A stretch of DNA of 64,000 nt, taken from NCBI GenBank assembly GCA_027563935.2, contig JANVAS020000203.1:6882001-6946000 (forward strand), in the 5' to 3' direction. Positions 10,610 through 22,471 of this stretch are shown in pieces; position 1 is the first letter of the stretch, and each line of letters opens with the position of its first letter. Below the pieces are notes generated by a model that saw only the letters and a program-made list of their open reading frames with translations, was not told the origin of the DNA and searched no databases. Made by a program: the position numbers and the translations under genes. This stretch comes from Costus lasius. Taxonomy: Eukaryota; Streptophyta; Magnoliopsida; Zingiberales; Costaceae.

Positions 10610-11965
10610 TCATGTATCAATCTCCTCATAGGAGAATGATCCCAGCAGTCCATGATCATGCAACCGCTTAATGCGCTTCTCGTTAATATGGCCTAAACGA
10701 CTATGCCATAGCAAGGTGCTGTCATCAGCATACTTGGCTTTCTTATTATCAATGTTTTGTATAGAATATTCCATGTCCAACATGAATAACCCATTGTTAA
10801 TTGAACCAGTTGCATACACAATATTATCATAAGATAAAACACACTTTGAAATCTTGCATTCAAAGGCAAATCCTTTCCTGACAAGAGCAGGAATAGAGAT
10901 AATATTCTTGGTAATACTGGGTACAAAATAACAATTGTTTAATTCTAATACAATGCCAGATGGTAAAGAAATGAAATAGTCTCCTACAGCAACAGCAGCA
11001 ACCCGTGCCCCGTTTCCAACTCGTAGGTCTACCTCATGCTGTCCCACCTGCCTTCTTCTCTTGAGTTCCTGTACATTTGAACAAATGTGAACTCCACATG
11101 CAGTGTCCAACACCCATGATATAGTAGAAGAAGATAACATGACCTCAGTCACATATATACCTGAGCCAGAAGCGATGCTTCCCCTCTTATCTCCTTGGAG
11201 CGCTTTACAGTCCTTCTTCCAGTGACCCAGCTGGCCACAGTGGAAACACCTGTTGTCCTTCGACCGCTTCACCTTTTGTTTCAGCGCCTTACTGTAGTTC
11301 TTGACAGGGGCCTTGCCCTTCTTCCCCTTCTTCTTGTTCCTTGAGGGAACCAATAAGACAGAGGTTGAAGGCTTTCCCTTCAGAGTTTCCTCAGTAGTCA
11401 AGAGCATATTCAACAGCTCTGCCGGAGTACAATCGATTTTGTTCATATTAAAGTTAATGATGAACGCATCGAAAGAAGGCGGAAGAGACTGTAGAATTAT
11501 GTCTACAGCAAGCTCCTGGTTGATGGTATGCCCCAGTTTCTCAAGAGCCTCCTTGTGCCCAATCATCTTGAGCACGTGAGCTCCCACTGGGCTCCCTTCA
11601 GCCAGTTTGCTCTGAAAGAAGAGCTTCGTCAGATTATAGCGTTCTGTCCTTGCCTGTGCAGCATACAGCATCTTGAGGTTCGCTATAATTTCTATAGCCG
11701 ACATATCCTCATGCTGACGCTGCAGCGGTGGCGTCATAGACGCTAGCATCAGGCAAGCGACATCAATGCTATCATTGACGTGCTTTTCATAGGCATCCCG
11801 AACTGCCCTTGCGGCGTTCGGAGCGGGCTGCGGCGGTATCGCCGTCTCGAGGACATACAGTTTCCTCTCTGCCTTAAGAACGATCTTAAGGTGTCCAAAC
11901 CAGTCAGAGAAGTTCGGCCCAGCAAACTTCTCCCTTTCCAGTAGGGATCGCACATTGAAGCTCAT
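10610..11965 (-). pseudogene. Copia-I.2 gag and protease
   Basis: 451 codons from the Gag start (MSFNVRSLLEREK) through an intact zinc knuckle CFHCGQLGHWKKDC, then in the same frame through the protease (WVLDTACG) and the pre-integrase WHSRLGH. This shows that the ancestral family has one gag-pol frame, and it locates the one-base deletion in Copia-I.1. It ends at the TGA within the pre-integrase Cys motif. A Gag-protease fragment could still be translated from this copy. Confidence 0.92.
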
Positions 11966-13737
11966 GGTGTTCGTTGCTGCAGGTATCTACAACAATGCAA
12001 GAACAGCAAGGTCAGTATCAATGTTCAGAATCAATCCAGGACTTAAGAAAGATTCTTTTCTCACTATTTTATCTGACTGAAAAATCCAGTAAAACAGTCC
12101 GAAAGAGTAACACTCTTTTAGTGAGATGGGATCCAGATTTCATACTTGGTCTCCGCGTCCCGCTCAGGCGAGATAAGATGCACAGAGAGGACAAGCACTA
12201 ATTTCTGGTAGGCTGTCCCAGCCAATCGCCAACCCGTGCGATTCCCCTTCATCTGGGCAATCCAGCAGACTGTGCCAACTGAGTTGGTACAACACAGTCT
12301 CTGACCCCACAGATGGCTGCCTCCATGCACTATCATATGCGCCACATATGTAGTCTACATGGTCAAGCGGACCCGACCTACTCCCTGGACCACCACGTGC
12401 TATGCTGAGCAACGAGAAGCGATAAATCCCTTCTCTGTAACACGCAGGTGTAATCCAGCACCATCTGAAGATAGATGGACGTGCCCACTGAGTGGGTACA
12501 ACACGGCTCCAACGATAATCAGAACAGTGAGGTTTCGCGTCAGAAGGCTTACGAGCTTGATATGTTAGCGTTTGGATTTTAACGGTCTTTTATCTTCTTA
12601 CTATCAGGCAAATCCTATGGCTATAGCAGAAGATAACTAAACATGCAATTCTAATTATAAGCAATAAGTAGAAAGCATGCAGATCTTATGTGGTAAAAGC
12701 CCATAGCCTAAGTAAGACCTTAAATTATCTTAAGTCTTCACTTGCTTTTCTTGGGACTTTTGCATCTCTTCTGGTCCAACCCAGGGCCCTGGCTCCAAGA
12801 GCACCTCAGGTGCGCCACCAGCTGAATGCCCCTCTGGGATGTCTGCCTTTGTGCTCTTGTCTAATCAAATACAATTTGATCTATCTAGACAAGTTTGACT
12901 CGCAGGTCAATTATACAATAGATTAATTAAAAATGTGATTCGCAGATCACAAATTAATTTACAAGTTTAATTCCAGGCACGCAGGCCCCAGCACAGCACA
13001 CATTTAACATGGGCAGCCCACATAAGAATAAATAGACAAGCATCATGGCATCAATCAACATGTGATCCTAATACAAGAAAATAAAATTTTGAAAACCCCA
13101 TTGGCATCAATTTTAATTTTCTTATGTGTCCTACAACCTTACAATGGTCCATTGATAGGGATCCACTCATCCATCTGGTCAGATCCTCTGCCCTTGCATG
13201 CACCGAGTCCTAACTGACCCGAGTTGACCTAATGGTCAACCATGCATGCGCCAAGGGCTGAACAACCCTCATGAGTTCTGGCAAGCGGGTGTGACCCCGG
13301 GCCTAACTCATGTGTGTTCACTGGTTGTCTCAACCAGACCTCGCTACACGCCTAAGATGCAATCGACCTATGGCCACCACATGCTTGCGCACAGGTGCCA
13401 TCTGGTCGATCCATCTAGGCTGTCAGATGGTCTGATCAGACTATTGGATCTACCCTTAGAGGTGACTTCAACCCCATCAACCCATCTAAGGGTTTATAGT
13501 AGACGCCATTAGATCTAAATGGAGCGCGCAAGATGTTACAAGTTTTAGGTAAAAACCAACTACAACATGCGCAACAACAAAGTAAGAAGCTTTCATCTAC
13601 ATTAGCATGCGCAACTAGATATATGGTAACAAGCGCAAACATGATGAAACTTCAAGATAGATCTATAACATGCGTTGACATACTCGGATCACAAACAAGC
13701 AACATGAAGCAATCATATGAATCTACAAGAATCCCAT
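11966..13737 (-). other. Copia-I.2 untranslated leader
   Basis: Counterpart of 330-2122. No coding signal. The palindrome GTCTGATCAGAC (13430-13441) and the CTGGTTG/CAACCAG hairpin (near 13321) are conserved with Copia-I.1. Confidence 0.72.
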
Positions 13738-13749
13738 GCTCTGATACCA
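13738..13749 (-). other. Primer-binding site of Copia-I.2
   Basis: The minus strand reads TGGTATCAGAGC two bases from the LTR end, complementary to initiator tRNA-Met. Confidence 0.92.
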
Positions 13750-13751
13750 AT

Positions 13752-15452
13752 TGTTAGGTCCCCTTCAAGGGGGAGCGCAAGCGGATAAAGCCCCTTTCAA
13801 GAGGGGGGCGCAAATGCAATTTTAGGGGTGTCACCCTCATGACCGCATGTAGATCATATGGTTAACTTATGTATAAGCGAAAGGATCTTTTAAAGGGATC
13901 ATACCAACGCCATGAAGTTGGATGTCGGCTTGGAAGAAGAGAGCAACTTTGATCTCCTCCAAAAATTCACACACAAGGTGAAGATCTCTTACTTCCTTGG
14001 CGTCACTTGTGCTAGCAAGGCACCCAAGGTTCCTTGTCGAATGGAAGGAGATGATGAAAGCTTTCTTGGCCGATCCTTCTTCTCGTCAACCTCCACCACC
14101 CAAGAGTGCGAGTGTCGTCAAGAGCCAAAGGGGAGATGAGCGTTAGCCAAAGCTTGTGATCGAATGTGGAGACATTCATCACTATGGCAAAACCGAAATG
14201 CCATAAATGGTAAGTCTTCAACACATGCGTTATGCGTTCACATGAAGTGAACCAAACGCATATCTCATCTCACAAATGAACCAAGCGCTCACATATGAGC
14301 CGGTTCAATGTAGTTGGTCCAATGACCAAACCAAATCAGCCCAAGTATTGGTCCAGACCAAAATAAACCCTAAGGTTCAAGATCTGACCGTTCATCCTTT
14401 GATGCTCTTGATCTCCCAGATCTAGCATCCACACTCTCGATCAAAGCTTACCGATCTCAAGCCCTAATCAATCAAACATGATCAGACTGGATCTCACTTA
14501 CAATCAGAGTTTAATCTCCTTTAAACTGAATCAAAACAATCCAGTCCACCCGATCTGACTCAAGTAAGTCATATCACCAAATTGTGCGACCCTAAGGGTT
14601 TCCTTTAAATGTCGGTAACGATAACTCACGTCATCACAATCAGTGAGGGGTATCTAGCAACACATCACTGTCTCCCGATATAAAGGAAAGAGTCTTCCAA
14701 GACTACACCCAAACCACAGCACAAGTGTGAATCCACTTCACAAGGCATACATGTTTCCTTTGCCACTGGATGTTCTTATTGGACAAGCATGTCAAGCCTG
14801 TAACTCCAATACGATGAGCATGATTAGATCAGATGAACATAGTCATTTGGGTATGGCCATACACTATCTCAATCATCTCATACAGGGGGGCCCTTTAGAA
14901 CATCACACTCCTTGAACAAGGAGACGGCAATCCTTTATCTATCACTAGTGTCCTAACCTGACTCATGATCATTATCCAAGATAGTCTATAATCATTATGT
15001 TTCAAATGATATTGAACTACCTCAAAATAATGACATTCATCATTTAGAAACACAAGTGATCTCAAGTCAAAGGACATGTGCCACTTGGTGCTTACAAGGA
15101 TCATTCACATTGTGACAAGCAATTGAATATCCTAGTAGGGTCTGTCCAGTACATCCAATGTACCCATGAGTCTACATCTTATTTCATGCTCGAAGCATCC
15201 TATAAGATTAGCACACATATTAGTCTCAATCATATCAAGGCTGTCTCATGTTCACCAAGATATCTCGACTAAAGACATATGCATGTTAGCCTAGCTGACC
15301 AGCTTTGAGACATTATTCAGAAGTACACTTATTACAGCAGACAAGGTAGCAACCTGAATAATAACCATGCCTTTATAAACATAAGAGTTTATTACATGAT
15401 ACTTATACAATCCCAAGGCCTCAAACATTAGCCTTAAGGGCATACCCCAACA
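13752..15452 (-). mobile_element. Copia-I.2 5' LTR, complete
   Basis: 1701 bp, minus strand TGTTGGGG...CCTAACA. It holds the short CCCCTTGAAGGGG inverted repeat near its 3' end. The right flank at 15453 is LTR-X sequence; CAAAG (15453-15457) would be one copy of the target duplication, the partner being outside the window. Confidence 0.92.
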
Positions 15453-16249
15453 CAAAGGTCATCACAAGCAGTGAGTGGCACCTAGCAGTACATCGCTGCT
15501 ACCCAGGTCATTGGAATGGATATCGACATTGACATCCCCATCATCGCAACTAGGTATAGATGCATTACAGTCTCTTTGCCGAACTGATATCCGATTGGAC
15601 AAGTGTGTCACCACTTGTTTTCATCCAATCACATGGTTATGACTAAATCAGGTTCTTACCTGGGTATGGCCATACACTTTCAGTCATAGAACCATAGAGG
15701 AGCTCCATGGATATCATGCTTCCCTAGGCAAGGGGCAAATCCTATGTCTGTCCATTGATCTTCTCATATGGGTCGTGACATGCTCAATGACAACCGTTAT
15801 AACCTCCCAGCTACGGCAAGGTGTTAGGTTGTATCAAAGTAAGTCCCTAACCATCAAGTCAAGGGATCAATGACCTCAAGTCAAGGGATCAATGCATCTC
15901 CTGTCACTTATGAGGATAACTCACGACACCAAGTCATAGCCTCATAGCGGGTCTATCCAATATATCCTCCAATGATATACCCATGTGTCTGCGTTAGCAC
16001 CACGTGCCTAACCAGCCCACATACCAGTCTCACAAGTACCAGAGCTGTCCCATATCCACTCAAGTACATCGACTAGGGACGATTATTTGAGCACAGATCC
16101 AATCTGTCTCCAGGGACATTATCATGTAAGTACACAATCGCAGGTGTAAACAAACAATGATAACGACAATGCCAGAATGATATATAAATATCAATGTCAA
16201 GTAGTACATAAGTCGACCAAAACTAGGTCCTAGGGCATATACACCAACA
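15453..16249 (-). mobile_element. LTR-X, Copia-II LTR, 5' part only
   Basis: The minus strand starts TGTTGGTGTATATGCCC at 16249 and follows the Copia-II.1 3' LTR (20282 onward) closely, including the stretch around GACAGATTGGATCTGTGC. It is cut at 15453 by Copia-I.2. No polypurine tract precedes it, so it is a 5' LTR or a solo LTR that inserted into the Copia-II.1 leader; GGGCG (16250-16254) is the candidate right target duplication. Confidence 0.85.
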
Positions 16250-16988
16250 GGGCGCGCATTAGCAAGGAAATTGTTGGCCCTGGGCATAATGGTCAGGATA
16301 GACTTGACTAATTTTTCATATGTGGTGGCCACATGATGGAACTCTAGAGGCAGCCTCGAGAGGTTAGGGTTTTGTGTTGTTCCAGCCCTTGCTGGGCACA
16401 AAATGCCTGAACTGTCTTGAGAAGGGGAATTGCCTGGGTGCAATCGGCCGGCGAGCCCACCTTAGGAAGCATGGGTCACTTTGTGCATCTCATCCCACCC
16501 TCGTGGGACGCGAAGCCTCATGTGGAATAAGGATCCCATCTCACTAGGAAATCTTGGATTTCCCTATTGACTTTGTGGGTTGTCAATTTGATTTAAATAG
16601 TGGGAGCCATGATCATTTAATGCAAGTCCAGATTAAATGATCGAAGTAGTACAAATCTGCTTTCTTGGTTGTTGTAGATCAAAGGCTACGAACAATAGCA
16701 GATGGTTACTATGATCTATCCTGGAAAGGGATAAGTTGGTTGGACCAACTTTATGGACTAGTATCGGAACTTGAGGATGATCCTCAAGCTCGAGAGGAAG
16801 CTATATGTCCTTGAGCAGCCTATTCCTAAGCCACTTCCATGCTTGGCCTCAGCAGCTGAGAAGGATGCTTTTGATAAGCAGCCGGCAAATACTTTGGAGG
16901 TTGATGCAAACCAACATATCACATAGGGCAATATGATTGGAAGAGTGCTTCTGAGATTATTTATAATCTAAGGCAGCTCTTCAATGAA
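16250..16988 (+). pseudogene. Copia-II.1 leader end and gag remnant
   Basis: Up to about 16690 it resembles the Copia-I leader (GGATCCCATCTCACTA at 16530-16545). From about 16705 gag is recognisable in pieces: the counterparts of LEREKFAGPNF and RKLYVLEQPIPKP are in different frames, followed by a stop and a deletion that removes most of the UBN2 region. Not functional. Confidence 0.7.
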
Positions 16989-17468
16989 TTGGTTGAGCTC
17001 AACCCTCCCAAAGTAGTCATTCAGTGTGGTGAACCGAAAGGTTTAACCAAGGAACTAAAACTAAAGATGGAAAGGATCAGGAATAATAGGTGCTATTCAT
17101 GTGGAGTGCCAACTCACATGATTGACATAGTGCGAGTTCAGACCGAGGAGAAGAGAAGCTGGGCTTCGTCTTCTGGCTCAGGTATTTATGTTACCGAAGT
17201 CAACCTTTCTACTTCTATGTCATGGGTATTGGATACCGCATGCGGAGCTCATATTTGTGCAAATATGCAGGGGCTCAAGAAAAGTAGATCGGTGCGGCCT
17301 GGAGAGATTGACCTACGTGTTGGAAACGGAGCACAGGTTACTGCTGTTGCCGTAGGACTTTTGACGCTCTCCTTGCCTTCTGGACTTCAGTTAGAGCTAG
17401 ATCATTGCTATTATGTACCTTCCTTTAAACATTGTATCTATTCCCTGCCTGGCAAGGAAAGGATTTAA
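16989..17468 (+). pseudogene. Copia-II.1 gag end and protease
   Basis: 159 codons. The zinc knuckle has lost its pattern (CYSCGVPTHMIDI, no final Cys). The protease active site WVLDTACGAHIC is present, followed by GNGAQVTAVAVG. A frameshift near 17430 (after YYVPSF) moves the remaining pol to the frame that continues to 18660. Confidence 0.85.
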
Positions 17469-18660
17469 ATTTGAAATAAAAGAGGACTCTTGTTCTTTTT
17501 CATTTGCAAATGTGTTTTATGGGAAGGGTACCTTGTGCAATGGATTATATGTCTTGGACATGGATAACTCTATATGTAACATAAATCATAAAAGGATCAA
17601 ACTAAGTGGTTCAGTTGGTGCGTACCTTTGCCAGTGTCGATTAGCCCATATAAACAAGAATCGCATTCAACAACTCCATGTAAATGGATTGTTAGATTCA
17701 ACCTCCTTGGAGGAGTTTGATACTTGTGAGCCTTGTTTATTAGGGAAGATGACAAAAGCGCCCTTCACCAAGATTGGTGAGAGGGCAGGAGGTTTGTTGG
17801 ATCTCATACATACTGATGTGTGTGGGCCATTCAGTAAACAAACCAGAGGAGGGCACAACTACTTCATCACGTTTACTGATGACTTCAGTAGATACGGTTA
17901 TGTCTATTTGATGAGACATAAGTCAGAATCCTTTGAGAAATTTAAGGAGTTCAGACATGAAGTAGAGAACCAACTTGGTATATCTATTAAGACTCTTCGA
18001 TCAGATCGTGGTGGAGAGTGCCTGAGCGGTGAGTTCTTTGACTATCTTAGAGAGTGTGGGATTCTATCCCAACTCACTCCTCCTGGAACACCTCAATGGA
18101 ATGGTGTGTCTGAAAGGAGAAATCGAACTTTGTTGGACATGGTTCGATCTATGATGAGTCATGCAACTCTACCTCCCTCGTTTTGGGGCCATGCACTTGA
18201 GACAGCTTCTCTCATACTGAATAATGTTCCATTTAAAAGTGTCTCCAAGATTCCGTACGAGGTATGGAATGGGAGACGATCGAATCTCTCCTTTATTAGA
18301 ATCTGGGGATGTGAGGCTTATGTCAAACGTCAAGATTCTAGCAAGCTAGAACCCAGATCTGATAAATGCGTGTTTGTGGGATATCCTAAAGAAACTAAAG
18401 GATATTACTTCTATATTCCCAGCAAGAACAAAGTTTTTGTTGCTCGAGGTGCTGTCTTTCTAGAGAAAGAATTTCTTATGAAAGAAGTCAGTGGGAGTAA
18501 GTTTGACTTGGACGAGGTCCAAGTGCAACCACAAGACACTGAGGTAGAACCTGAGCCAACTGCACCGGTTGCTGGGCAACCAGAGGCTCAGACACAAGCC
18601 CTGCGTAGGTCTGGGAGGATTCGTCGTGCACCTGAGAGGTATGGGTCGCTGCCGACCTAA
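17413..18660 (+). pseudogene. Copia-II.1 integrase
   Basis: The frame picks up after the shift near 17430 with IVSIPCLARKGF. The pre-integrase motif is damaged (LCQCRLAH in place of LWHSRLGH), but the integrase Asp/Asp/Glu residues are present (HTDVCGPF, RSDRGGEC, SERRNRT), as is the C-terminal FVGYPKETKGYYFY. It ends at TAA (18658-18660); the next piece is in the same frame, so this is a simple nonsense change. Confidence 0.88.
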
Positions 18661-18693
18661 CACAACGAGATCTTCATCGTTGAGGATGAACCC

Positions 18694-19710
18694 ATGACCT
18701 ATGATGAGGCGGTCGCTGGACCAGACTCCGAGAAATGGCTTGAGGCCATGAGATCCGAGATGGATTCCATGTCGGCTAACCAAGTCTGGGATTTGGTTGA
18801 GTTACCTGATGGGGTAAAACCTATAGGGTGTAAATGGGTATTCAATAGGAAGACTGACATGGATGGCAACATAGTTACCTATAAGGGTAGACTTGTGGCT
18901 AAAGGATTCAGACAAGTTCACGGGGTGGACTATGATGAAACCTTCTCGCCAGTTGCCATGTTCAAATCCATTCGAATCCTGCTTGCTATAGTTGCATATC
19001 ACGATTATGAGATATGGCAGATGGATGTAAAGACAGTGTTCCTTAACGGGAAGCTAACAGAGGATGTGTTTATGACACAACCTGATGGTTTCATCCATCC
19101 TGCAGAGGCCAATAAGGTCTGCAGGCTAAAAAGATCCATTTATGGATTAAAGCAAGCCTCTCAAAGTTGGAATCTTCGATTTGATGAAGCAGTAAGAGAT
19201 TACGGCTTTATCAAGAGCGAAGATGACGCCTGTGTATACAGAAAATTCAGTGGGAGCTTGGTGACATTTCTGGTCCTGTATGTCGACGACATACTACTCA
19301 TCGGAAAGGACATCCCTAGTCTTCAAGCTGTGAAGACATGGTTGGGGAAGTGTTTTGAGATGAAAGACTTAGGGGAAGCCGCCTATATCCTAGGCGTGAG
19401 GATCTACCAGGATAGATCCAAGAAGCTCCTGGCCCTTAGTCAGAGTACCTACATTGATAAGGTCCTGGAGAGGTTCAGCTTAGAGCAATCTAAGAAAGGA
19501 TACCTTCCAGTGAGACATGGCCTTATTCTCTCCAAGAGCCAGTGTCCCGTTACACAGGCTGAGAGGGACGACATGAGTCGAGTGCCTTATGCTTCGGCAG
19601 TAAGTTCGATCATGTATGCGATGTTGTGTACTAGACTAGACGTGGCTTATGCTGTGAGCATAACCAGCCGATACCAATCCAACCAGGTCTGCAGCACTAG
19701 GTGGCTGTAA
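18694..19710 (+). pseudogene. Copia-II.1 reverse transcriptase
   Basis: 338 codons covering the whole catalytic domain: KWLEAMRSEMDSM, GCKWVFNRK, MDVKTVFLNGKL, YGLKQASQSW, LYVDDILLIG. It stays open to about 19690, where a frameshift destroys the link to RNase H. The Met at 18694 is the first after the nonsense codon and is not a natural start. Confidence 0.9.
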
Positions 19711-20267
19711 AGAACATTCTATGTTTCTGAGAAGAACTAAAGAATGGTTCTTGGTCTATGGGGGACAGGAAGAGCTCATTGTTCAGGGCTACACTGAGGC
19801 ATCGTTCCAGTCTGACCCTGATGACTTCAGATCGCAGACAGGCTATGTGTTTAGATTGAGTGGAGGTGCTATGAGCTGAGAGAGATCTAAGCAATCCATT
19901 GTAACTGATTCTACGACCGAGGCTGAGTATGTCGTTGCTTCTGAGGCAGCCAAAGAAGCCGTTTGGATTCGGAAGTTCATTTCTGAACTTCATGTGGTTC
20001 CAACTGTTGTGGATCCGATTGAGCTCTATTGTGACAACAATAAAGCGATGGCACAGGCAAAGGAACCATGGTCTCATCAAAAATCCGAACACATTCTCAG
20101 TAGATTTCACCTAATCTAGGAGATCATTGATAGAGGTGATGTCAGGATAAGTAGAGTTGACACAGGTATCAATCTAGCAGACCCACTGACCAAAGCTTTG
20201 GCATAGCAGAAGCATGATGGTCATACTCGAGACATGGGATTAAGGTACCTCAACGATAAGGTCTGAG
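19711..20267 (+). pseudogene. Copia-II.1 RNase H remnant
   Basis: Same-strand translation gives GYTEASFQSDPDDF, DSTTEAEYVVASEA, CDNNKAMAQAKEP and NLADPLTKALA, interrupted by stops in place of Trp (near 19878), near 20117 and near 20204. The Asp of the first motif is changed (TEAS for TDAS). Clearly dead. Confidence 0.82.
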
Positions 20268-20269
20268 TG

Positions 20270-20281
20270 CAAGTGGGAGAT
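20270..20281 (+). other. Polypurine tract of Copia-II.1
   Basis: CAAGTGGGAGAT lies immediately before the TGTTAGTG start of the 3' LTR, the same motif as in Copia-I. Confidence 0.8.
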
Positions 20282-21481
20282 TGTTAGTGTTATGCCCTGA
20301 GACCTATCTTTTGGTCTAGATTGTACTACTTGACTTTGATATATATATCATTCTGGCATTGTCGTTACTATGCTGTGTTTACATCTACGACTAAGTACAT
20401 AGATAATAATGTCCCTGGAGACAGATTCTATCTGTGCTCAAACGGTGTGTCCCCAGTCGAGTACCTAAGTGGATAAGGGACAGCTCTGGTACATGTGAGA
20501 CTGGTATATGGGCTGGTTACGCATGGGGTGCTAACGCAGGCATATGGGTATATCAATGGTGGATATACTGGACCGACCCGCTGTGAGGCTCTGACTTGGT
20601 GTCATGAGTTAACCTCGCAAGTGACAGGAGATGCATTGATCCCTTAACTTGAGGTCATTGACTCTTCTGTATGGTTAGGAACATGCTTTGATACAACCTA
20701 ACGCCTCGCCATAGCAGGGAGGTCATAACGGTTATCATTGGGTATGTGACGACCCATATGAGAAGATCAATGGACAGACATAGGATTTGCCCCTTCCTAC
20801 GGGAAGCTTCATATCCACAGGGTCCCCCTATGGTTGCATGACTGAAAGTGTATGGCCATACCCAAGTGAAAGCCTGATTTAGTCATGACCATGAGATTGG
20901 GTAAAAACAAAGTGGTGACACACTTTATCAAATTGGATATCAGTTCGGCAAAGAGACTGTAATGCATCGGTATCTTGTTGCGATGATGGGGATGTCGATG
21001 TGATATCCATTCCGAAGACTTGGGTAGCAGCGATGCACTGCTAGGTGCCAATCATTGCTTGTGATGACTGGGTTCATCACTGCCAACGTCTGAGGAACCT
21101 ACAGGGTCGCACAACTTGAACTCGAGTTCTCGCATTGATCGGGTAGACTATTGATTGAGTTATTGGATAACTCAGATCTGTTTGGGAGAATCCATCAGCA
21201 CCACTGTGCTGGATGAGATGAAAGGAATCATATGGAGCTAACTTGATTTTTGGGCCTAGTAGGCCAAATGGGCCCAATAGACCAAGTTGGGCTAATAAGC
21301 CAAATGAGCTCAATGAGCCATTTGGGCCAATGGGCCAAGTGGAATGGCGCAAGCTACTTGGAGTGAGCTTGGCACATTTCCATGAGGTGGACAAACCCAA
21401 GTTGGCATCTTCTTAAGGTAGGAAGCTTGGAGCTTCTCACTTGGAGAGGATGAATCTACTTGGGCGAAATGGGCTTTACCT

Positions 21482-21589
21482 CTTGAAGAGGTGTGTCTCT
21501 TCATGAAGAGGTGAATGAACTTGGGCGGATGGGACTTGGAGTGGACGAATTGGGTTTTACCACTTGAAGAGGTGTGTCTCTTCATGAAG
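21482..21589 (+). repeat. U3 direct repeat with hairpins, Copia-II.1 LTR
   Basis: The 27-bp unit CTTGAAGAGGTGTGT + CTCTTCATGAAG occurs at 21482-21508 and 21563-21589, 81 bp apart. Each unit can fold (GAAGAG-GTGTGT-CTCTTC). A third, shorter GAAGAGGTGCACCT version follows at 21610. It lies 45-150 bp before the TATA box, where enhancer repeats sit in many LTRs. Confidence 0.75.
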
Positions 21590-21632
21590 TGGTGTGCCTC
21601 TTCACTTGTGAAGAGGTGCACCTATTCATGGG

Positions 21633-21640
21633 TATATAAA
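21633..21640 (+). promoter_or_regulatory. Probable TATA box of Copia-II.1 LTR
   Basis: TATATAAA in GGGTATATAAACCCCC, about 1.35 kb into the LTR and after the U3 repeats. It would set the U3/R border shortly downstream. Confidence 0.65.
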
Positions 21641-22201
21641 CCCCCTTCCTCCCCCCTTGTTGAGGTTGTTGCGTTGTTGCCTTCTTGCCCTTTGTCCCCT
21701 TGTCGCCACTCCTAAAAAGAGGGAGAGGAATGTTCGCCCATTGCCTCTCCTCTTCCCTTTAGTGAGTTCGAATCTTTGGAAGTTCCTTGGCGCCCTCCTC
21801 TCCAAAGTTGGACTTTGGATTCGGTTGATTCCTGTTCGGATCTTGGTGGAGTGCTTCAAGAGTTGGACTCCGACGAAGCTCCACCTCCTCTCCTTGGCAT
21901 CTCCTCTGGACTTGGCACAAGTGATTGAGGAAGTCTCCCAAAGGCGTGGATCTTCTTCCCGAGGCTAGCACCGGGCGTGGAAGAAGAGGACTCGAGGTTC
22001 GGCTATGTGCGAGACTGTAGAGGGCGCACACTTGGGCGCCTGCATCGCATCTCCTGATTTGCATTAGGGTATCATCTCCTACTCACCATGTCGATCTCCT
22101 CGCAAGACTCGATCTTTTGGGTTTTTGGGACTGGCCTGATTCGGGGATTGCTTCCGCTGTGCTTGTCTGTAAAATTTTAAAATCCCCGGGGTTTCCCAAC
22201 A

Positions 22202-22471
22202 AAAAGTAACACTCCCAATAGAATAGGGGACAGAAAAACTACCTGGATCTTTCAATTTGGGTGGCAGCTTGTTTTGAATGATGGCACTAAATTCTTCAGT
22301 TAAAGAAACAGTGCCATAATCTTCTATTTTTCTCTTGTTAAATAAAATTTCTTTTAAAAATTTTGCATATGTAGGCATTTGAGAAATAGCATCAGTGAGA
22401 GGAATATTAATATACAACTTTTTCAAAACCTCCAAAAATTTCCCAAACTGCCTATCTAACTTAGCTTGCAC
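22202..22471 (-). pseudogene. Ath-1 gag/protease junction, cut by Copia-II.1
   Basis: Minus strand MQAKLDRQFGKFLEVLKKL, then KFLKEIL and KLKDPGSFSVPYSIG, i.e. the segment just before the aspartic protease. It aligns with Ath-2 57650-57908. The active site itself has been separated by the Copia-II.1 insertion at 22201/22202; downstream residues of the frame read into that LTR and are meaningless. Confidence 0.85.

Larger units (their letters stand above)
7699..15452 (-). mobile_element. Copia-I.2, Ty1/copia element on minus strand, 3' LTR truncated
   Basis: Read on the minus strand: complete 5' LTR (15452-13752), primer-binding site (13749-13738), leader, gag-pol (11965-8081), polypurine tract, first 362 bp of the 3' LTR (8060-7699). 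The rest of the 3' LTR should lie left of Copia-I.1, outside the window. It ends at 15452 inside LTR-X. The two LTRs differ at only 2 of the 362 comparable positions, so insertion is recent. Confidence 0.93.
16250..22201 (+). mobile_element. Copia-II.1, decayed Ty1/copia element, 5' end outside window
   Basis: Part of the leader, a shrunken gag, pol with frameshifts and stops, polypurine tract and complete 3' LTR. Pol is related to Copia-I but clearly a separate family with longer, different LTRs. Its 5' LTR and primer-binding site must lie left of LTR-X, outside the window. It inserted into the protease region of Ath-1 at 22201/22202. Confidence 0.88.
20282..22201 (+). mobile_element. Copia-II.1 3' LTR, complete
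   Basis: 1920 bp, TGTTAGTGTTATGCCC to GGTTTCCCAACA. It holds a TATA box (21633-21640), a pyrimidine-rich region after it, and U3 repeats before it. The right flank is Ath-1 protease sequence; AAAAG (22202-22206) is the candidate right target duplication. Confidence 0.9.

Noticed and set aside
21077..22064. Several 80-107-codon frames inside the Copia-II.1 LTR
   Set aside because: LTR sequence with repeats; no conserved protein.
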